Below, in pieces: positions 59,755 through 64,000 of a stretch of DNA of 64,000 nucleotides. Position 1 is the stretch's first letter; each line of letters opens with the position of its first letter. Source of the stretch: Bacillus sp. SB49 (lineage in GTDB: Bacteria > Bacillota > Bacilli > Bacillales > Halobacillaceae). The notes beneath the pieces were generated by a model that did no database searches, had not been told where the DNA came from, and saw only the letters and a program-made list of their open reading frames with translations. Made by a program: the position numbers and the translations under genes. Where the stretch lies: positions 1,401,501 through 1,465,500 of the forward strand of contig NZ_CP048117.1 of assembly GCF_000469135.2 (NCBI RefSeq), read 5' to 3'.

Positions 59755-59943
59755 ATGGGTGCCATAACTGCTGTACTCGTCATCCTGTTGGCGGTGGTCG
59801 TCGATTTCTTTTGGTTGGACGTCGACCAAAGGAGATGGGGTTGGATGAAGAACTGGTCGAAGCTGCAAAAAGGTTTGTTCTTTGCCGGCTTTGCGGCTGC
59901 AGCCCTGCTTATTTATGCAGGATTAAGCTTGGAGTACATATAA
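59755..59943 (+). CDS. Small two-span membrane protein
   Basis: 62 residues: hydrophobic 3-19, a WLDVDQRRWGWMKNW loop, hydrophobic 42-60. GGGAGG precedes the ATG. Not recognised. Confidence 0.65.
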   Translation: MGAITAVLVILLAVVVDFFWLDVDQRRWGWMKNWSKLQKGLFFAGFAAAALLIYAGLSLEYI

Positions 59944-59958
59944 AGAAGGAGGATCACT

Positions 59959-60516
59959 ATGTCCAGACACGTATCACAGGATGAGAAGGCGGAGCTTTAT
60001 GCGAAATGGAAGGATCGCTTTGATACAAATGCCGAGCGTCACCCGGGCCTTGGGTGGGAACATATCGAGAAAAAGCTCGAAGCGGATGAATCGAAGCTGT
60101 GGTCGCTTCGTGAAATGGAGCGCACCGGAGGGGAGCCGGATGTCGTCGGTTATGAAGAAGAGACAGATCGGTATCTTTTCTGTGACTGTTCGCCGGAGAG
60201 CCCTAAGGGCAGACGAAGCGTCTGTTACGACAGGGCGGCGCTCGAATCGAGGAAGAAATATAAGCCGGAAACGAGTGCCGTGGATATGGCGGAAGAAATG
60301 GGCGTCGAGCTGCTGACGGAAGAGGAATACCGCTCGCTGCAGAAGCTCGGGGAATTCGATAAGAAAACTTCAAGCTGGGTACAGACGCCGGCGGACATCC
60401 GTTCTCTCGGCGGAGCGCTGTTCTGCGACTATCGCTATGGGACGGTGTTTCTCTATCACAACGGAGCGGAATCCTATTATGCCGCCCGCGGCTTCCGCTG
60501 CCGGCTGCATGTGTGA
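59959..60516 (+). CDS. DUF4256 family protein
   Basis: 185 residues. RFDTNAERHPGLGWEHIEKKL, DRYLFCDCSPESPKGRRSVCYD and FDKKTSSWVQTP are the typical DUF4256 blocks. AAGGAGG precedes the ATG. Function unknown. Confidence 0.9.
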   Translation: MSRHVSQDEKAELYAKWKDRFDTNAERHPGLGWEHIEKKLEADESKLWSLREMERTGGEPDVVGYEEETDRYLFCDCSPESPKGRRSVCYDRAALESRKKYKPETSAVDMAEEMGVELLTEEEYRSLQKLGEFDKKTSSWVQTPADIRSLGGALFCDYRYGTVFLYHNGAESYYAARGFRCRLHV

Positions 60517-60555
60517 ATCCAGTCTCCGTAAGGAAAGAAGAGGAGGGATCTTTGT

Positions 60556-61461
60556 TTGATGGTTTGGATGTTGGCACCGATTTATCTCCTTCTTCCACTG
60601 GCACTTTTGTTCAATCTATGGAAGACGGATTATGCAGGCAGGAAGCTGCTCGTCATGGAATGGCTTGCCTGCCTGATGTTTATGAGCTACATATTCTTCC
60701 TTGGTCCGTGGGCCATTTATAATCATTATCTGCGCTGGCTCTGGCCGGTATTGTTCCTAGTCGTTTCCTTCTTCGTCTGGCGCAGGTACCCGGGGCTTCC
60801 GGTGAAAGGACCGGAGAAAAATAAGCCGTACCGCTTTTCCATGGGGATCAGTATCGCTCTCTTTCTCTACTTTGGTGTCATTACCACCGGCGCTTTGACC
60901 GGGTACAGGATGCCGGAACAAGAAAAGGCGGTGGATCTCGCTTTTCCGATGGAGGACGGGGTGTTTACGGTCGGTCACGGCGGGGCGAGTACGGCAATCA
61001 ACTACCACCATGACGTTGCTCCTCAAGCCTACGCGAATGACATCACCCAGCTCCACTGGTGGGGGATGCGGGCGTCGGGACTGTCTCCGGAGAATTTGAA
61101 GAAATACCGCATTTACGGAACCCCTTTGTACAGCCCGTGCAGCGGCGAAGTGACAACGGCCGTCGATCGTTATGACGATCTATCCCCGCAGGAAGATCCG
61201 GATGAAGAGGCATCTCCAGCCGGGAACCACGTCATTTTATCCTGTGACGGGACGGAGGGCCATCTTGCTCATATGAAGCCGGGGAGTGTGGAAGTGGAAG
61301 AAGGTCAAATGGTCGAATCCGGTGACAGGCTCGGCAGCGTCGGTAATACGGGGAATACGACGGAACCTCATCTGCACATCCACGCGGAGAGAGATGGAGA
61401 AGGCGTTCCGATCACGTTTGACGGCAGATTTCTGAAGCGGAACAGTCTGGTCTTCGATTAA
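60556..61461 (+). CDS. Membrane-anchored M23 peptidase
   Basis: About 301 residues. Four hydrophobic segments in the first 125 residues, then an M23 (LytM) domain: NYHHDVAPQAYANDI with metal His and Asp, and TEPHLHIHAE with the HxH. Start TTG 60556 or ATG 60559 after GAGGAGGG. Likely cleaves cell-wall cross-links outside the membrane. Confidence 0.88.
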   Translation: MMVWMLAPIYLLLPLALLFNLWKTDYAGRKLLVMEWLACLMFMSYIFFLGPWAIYNHYLRWLWPVLFLVVSFFVWRRYPGLPVKGPEKNKPYRFSMGISIALFLYFGVITTGALTGYRMPEQEKAVDLAFPMEDGVFTVGHGGASTAINYHHDVAPQAYANDITQLHWWGMRASGLSPENLKKYRIYGTPLYSPCSGEVTTAVDRYDDLSPQEDPDEEASPAGNHVILSCDGTEGHLAHMKPGSVEVEEGQMVESGDRLGSVGNTGNTTEPHLHIHAERDGEGVPITFDGRFLKRNSLVFD

Positions 61462-61479
61462 AGGACAGGTGGTACAGCG

Positions 61480-61665
61480 ATGAAGAGAAGGAAATGGAAA
61501 GCCGTTGGGTTTATTTTGATGATCAGTGCAGCGATTGCCGTCGCCTCTAGCTACTATGGGTTTAAAGAGGCAGAAGCTTCCTGTCTCAAAAGCCGTGGGA
61601 CGGTCGTTGAGAAGGATGTCAGCCTGCTTGCGTTTCATTGGAAGCTTTCTTGTGAGCAGGGATAG
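61480..61665 (+). CDS. Small single-span protein
   Basis: 61 residues: MKRRKWKAVGFILMISAAIA as anchor, then an outside tail with two Cys. CAGGTGG precedes the ATG. It follows the M23 gene by 18 nt and may be its partner. Not recognised. Confidence 0.6.
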   Translation: MKRRKWKAVGFILMISAAIAVASSYYGFKEAEASCLKSRGTVVEKDVSLLAFHWKLSCEQG

Positions 61666-61697
61666 AGGCGGATCTCCTGCTGTGTAAAAGTATGCCA

Positions 61698-61743
61698 TTG
61701 ACAATCTCAATCCCTCTATATAAAATAAAAGAAAACGTTTACA
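61698..61743 (+). promoter_or_regulatory. Promoter and cre-like site of the licT locus
   Basis: TTGACA, 17 nt and TAAAAT form a strong sigma-A promoter. AGAAAACGTTTACA (61730-61743), one mismatch from the CcpA cre consensus, lies just after the expected transcription start. Confidence 0.8.
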
Positions 61744-61758
61744 ACTTTATACCTAGTT

Positions 61759-61788
61759 GGATTGTTACTGTTCGGCAGGCAAAACCTA
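61759..61788 (+). promoter_or_regulatory. Ribonucleic antiterminator (RAT) of the LicT/BglG type
   Basis: GGATTGTTACTG, 4 nt, GCAGGCAAAACC, as in B. subtilis bglP/licS leaders. It overlaps the left arm of the terminator, so a bound antiterminator prevents termination. Confidence 0.85.
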
Positions 61789-61840
61789 AATTGGTACAGA
61801 GGACGAATGGGTCTTCTTGCGCTCAATTTAGGTTTTTGTT
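61782..61840 (+). terminator. Conditional terminator of the licT leader
   Basis: AAACCTAAATT (61782-61792) pairs with AATTTAGGTTT (61825-61835), followed by TTGTTGTTTTT. Its left arm overlaps the RAT. Confidence 0.8.
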
Positions 61841-61873
61841 GTTTTTATGCGTCGCTTAAGGAGGAGGCGGGAT

Positions 61874-61957
61874 ATGGAGATCAGGAAGATACTGAACAAC
61901 AATGTCGTCGTGTCAAACAATGAGGCGGACCAGGAAATTGTCGTGATGGGACGGGGA
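61874..61957 (+). pseudogene. licT: 5' end of a LicT/BglG-family antiterminator, cut by an insertion
   Basis: ATG 61874 after AAGGAGGAGG. The first 28 codons (MEIRKILNNNVVVSNNEADQ, then EIVVMGRG) are the start of the RNA-binding CAT domain of LicT. The frame then enters the insertion sequence. With the RAT upstream, the locus was a self-controlled beta-glucoside-type antiterminator. Downstream genes lie beyond the window. Confidence 0.85.
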
Positions 61958-62001
61958 TGTAGACGTCAAGTCGAATTTTACACTTTATGCTCGTTTTCCC
62001 T

Positions 62002-62766
62002 TTACACTTCTGCTGAAAATATGCTTTTTCTATTTTTCATACGATGACTTTCCTCATTCTCTCCGCCATGTATAACTTCCACACGATGGAGTAAACGATC
62101 TAAAATCGCTGTCGTAATCCCCTGGTCGCCAATCAAATGCCCCCATTCCTCTGGACTTTTATTTGAGGTCAAAATGATCGAACTTCGTTCGTATAAATGG
62201 TTAATTAAATGAAAAAACAGATTTGCCTCTCGTTGATCCATCGCCATATACATCAGGTCATCAATAATCACAAGGTCAGCGTTTCTCATTCGTTTCAGTT
62301 GTACCTTTGATTTGTTCAGATACTCTTCCGTCTTTAAGAGCTGCACAAGATCCCCCATTGTAACGAAGTAAACATTGAATCCCCTGGAAACAGCTTCGAT
62401 CCCCAGTCCAATGGCAATATACGTTTTCCCTATGCCGGGTGGCCCGAGAATAATTAAGTTATACTGCTGTTCCAGCCAGCTTAACTCTCTGAGTTGAGTT
62501 AGTTGGCGGGCAGTCAGAACGTTTTGACCACTCAGTTCAAACTCATCTAACGACTTAACGAAAGGAAAACGTGCCCATTTCATTCTTTTTTCAAGGCTTT
62601 TTGCTTCACGCTTTGCTAGTTCATATTGCGTAATCGATTCTAGAAATTCTAAGTAGGTCCATGAGGATTTTTCAGCTTCGCGAAGAAGCTGTGGAAGCTC
62701 CTCCGCCGTTTCTGAGAGCCGTAACTGACGAAACTGATCTTGTAATTCTTGTACTGTCTTGTTCAT
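62002..62766 (-). CDS. istB: IS21-family transposition helper ATPase
   Basis: 254 residues. Walker A is LGPPGIGKTYIA, Walker B VIIDDLM, then SNKSPEEWG and DRLLHRVEVIHGG. Start overlaps the istA stop (ATGA), the usual coupling. It loads and activates the transposase. Confidence 0.95.
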   Translation of the reverse strand: MNKTVQELQDQFRQLRLSETAEELPQLLREAEKSSWTYLEFLESITQYELAKREAKSLEKRMKWARFPFVKSLDEFELSGQNVLTARQLTQLRELSWLEQQYNLIILGPPGIGKTYIAIGLGIEAVSRGFNVYFVTMGDLVQLLKTEEYLNKSKVQLKRMRNADLVIIDDLMYMAMDQREANLFFHLINHLYERSSIILTSNKSPEEWGHLIGDQGITTAILDRLLHRVEVIHGGENEESHRMKNRKSIFSAEV

Positions 62767-64000
62767 GATGATCGACCTCCTAAAATGCTGGTATAAGCAT
62801 TTAAAGATCGAGTAGAGGCTTTAATATGACAACGTCTTGTTGAATAGGTATTAAAGGGTTTTATCTCTTTTAGCGGGTCATGAGGTAATTTATGAATGTG
62901 CTGGGCGATATCACGAAAGTCATTCGCACTAAACAGCTTTTCTCTCATACATTTGGCTAATACTTTTCCGATTACCGTTGGGTACTGTTGGATGACCTGG
63001 TGAATGATCGCAAACTGGTCTCGACGATACCTTGGGTATCTTTGGCTAATCTCGTCAAAGTAAGTAGCTGCCTGTGTTTGATTTTCAAAAAAGGAGACCA
63101 ACCGTTGTTTGAATTCTTCAACCCCTTTGGAGCGATCACGGGTATGATTGCGGTTTTGAATGAGCTTTCCTTTTTCTAAACTGACACAGTGTTCGGCGAT
63201 GATTTCACTTTCTGCTTCCTTTCGAATTACGAGCGTCGCCGGTTCTTGGCCTGTCACTTCAATCAAAACATGATTATCAACGTTTGTTTGATAAGTCCCG
63301 AGAGGGACGGAATATCGATTAGACTTATACCGGATTGTATTGTCCTTGCTTACACTTCTTGATATACTTTGATTATTGGTACTTTCAAATGAAAGTAGGG
63401 AAGAGACCGGCTTTAAGTGTTGCTTTTCGACGAGAAACACTTCGGCTGGTCTTTTTTTTGTTGTCTGATGAACTTGATAATTTCCGGTACGCTTTAGCCA
63501 TTGTAGGGCCCGCTGATTCCAATCCTCTATATCACGGAACACTCGACTGTCTGCGAAATTGCCTTTAATGTACTTCACTACATTCTCAATCATTCCTTTA
63601 GATTCCGGATCAGCTCTCCTACACAAATGAACCGTAAACTTACGTTCATTCACATAACTTTGAAACTCAGCTGTTAAAAGCAGCTGTCCTGCATTTTCAC
63701 TAACCGTAATTAAATGATCCTGATCGTATACAATTTCTTCTGTACACCCTCCGTAGAATTGAAAGGCATTTTCATGGCAGCGAATCGCATCTCTCGTGGT
63801 AAATGGTCTTGACTGCCATTCCATATACTTTTGTCTGGAGTGGGCGAGTACAAACGCAATGAAATACAACTTAATCTCTTTACGGTCAGTTGTCTTCTGT
63901 TTTGTTTCACCCCAGTCTACCTGGAGTTGTTTCCCCATTGGTTGTTCAGGTATTGCCTCATATTGGCGAACCAATTGTTTCTTCTCAATTTGGTAGACTT
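62763..64000 (-). CDS. istA: IS21-family transposase, partial (N-terminus outside the window)
   Basis: The frame is open to the window edge; the visible part includes QLQVDWGETKQ (first catalytic Asp of the DDE domain), IVYDQDHLI (second Asp) and SKGMIENVVKYIKGNF (Glu), then the C-terminal barrel. The N-terminal helix-turn-helix is missing because the gene continues past 64000. Looks intact. Confidence 0.92.
   Translation of the reverse strand, partial: VYQIEKKQLVRQYEAIPEQPMGKQLQVDWGETKQKTTDRKEIKLYFIAFVLAHSRQKYMEWQSRPFTTRDAIRCHENAFQFYGGCTEEIVYDQDHLITVSENAGQLLLTAEFQSYVNERKFTVHLCRRADPESKGMIENVVKYIKGNFADSRVFRDIEDWNQRALQWLKRTGNYQVHQTTKKRPAEVFLVEKQHLKPVSSLLSFESTNNQSISRSVSKDNTIRYKSNRYSVPLGTYQTNVDNHVLIEVTGQEPATLVIRKEAESEIIAEHCVSLEKGKLIQNRNHTRDRSKGVEEFKQRLVSFFENQTQAATYFDEISQRYPRYRRDQFAIIHQVIQQYPTVIGKVLAKCMREKLFSANDFRDIAQHIHKLPHDPLKEIKPFNTYSTRRCHIKASTRSLNAYTSILGGRSS

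Larger units (their letters stand above)
61958..64000 (-). mobile_element. IS21-family insertion sequence, truncated by the window end
   Basis: The left end begins TGTAGACGTCAAGTCG, IS21-like. Two direct repeats follow, TTTACACTTTATGCT (61977) and TTTACACTTCTGCT (62001), as in the multiple terminal repeats of the family. It carries istB and most of istA on the minus strand. The other end is past 64000. Confidence 0.88.

Overview
The window looks like chromosome of a spore-forming, probably halotolerant member of the Bacillaceae (Halobacillus or a close relative). The evidence is Shine-Dalgarno sites of the AAGGAGG type, frequent TTG and GTG starts, CcpA cre-like sites, YbdM, DUF2651, DUF1048, DUF624 and GrpB family genes, acidic proteins, and a Bacillus-type interspersed repeat. 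No rRNA, tRNA or CRISPR array was seen. Product names rest on reading motifs by eye; no database search was run.

Layout: 1-1850 is AT-rich and holds a secreted protein, a partner ORF and a glyoxalase-fold gene flanked by two copies of a 46-nt repeat. 2.0-10 kb carries an ECF sigma/anti-sigma pair, an XRE regulator with a membrane partner, a lipoprotein, and an ABC transporter beside a LytTR regulator built on a degenerate ABC domain. 10-26 kb is ordinary accessory chromosome: YbdM-type kinase, acetyltransferase, NUDIX, two S66 LD-carboxypeptidases, PadR/DUF1048, three short-chain dehydrogenases (one under a MerR-type promoter, one beside an AraC regulator), and several gene remnants. 27-39.3 kb is a fructan-utilisation locus: LacI regulator, binding protein, two permeases, an intracellular GH32 enzyme, a DUF624 protein, and a 1890-residue secreted protein with two GH32 domains and three copies of a carbohydrate-binding-like module. 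39.4-43.1 kb holds membrane and Asp-box proteins and an MFS transporter.

The most unusual region is 43.2-56.8 kb. Here about 18 mostly unrelated genes are each followed by a copy of a ~46-nt repeat. Examples are a methyltransferase-like protein, an aminoglycoside-phosphotransferase-like kinase, an M3 oligopeptidase, two DinB proteins, a TPR protein, an HExxH protease and many 52-115-residue membrane proteins. The repeats always point the same way, even around genes on the minus strand. The repeat has a rigid plan: TATCTYGA, 2 nt, TYRAGTCTT, 8 variable nt, GGGGGC, then 13 nt ending near AATAA. The upstream edge is a different structure, a 20-bp inverted repeat made from the repeat's left arm. 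The same repeat flanks the gene at 1283-1753, 41 kb away. This reads as an integron-like cassette array in a Firmicute, but without canonical attC core sites and with no recombinase in the window.

56.8-61.7 kb returns to ordinary chromosome (HD hydrolase, alpha/beta hydrolase, acetyltransferase, DUF4256, M23 peptidase). At 61.7 kb an intact catabolite-controlled leader with a LicT-type antiterminator target leads into the first 28 codons of a licT-like gene. An IS21-family element (istB, partial istA) cuts that gene and runs off the window end.
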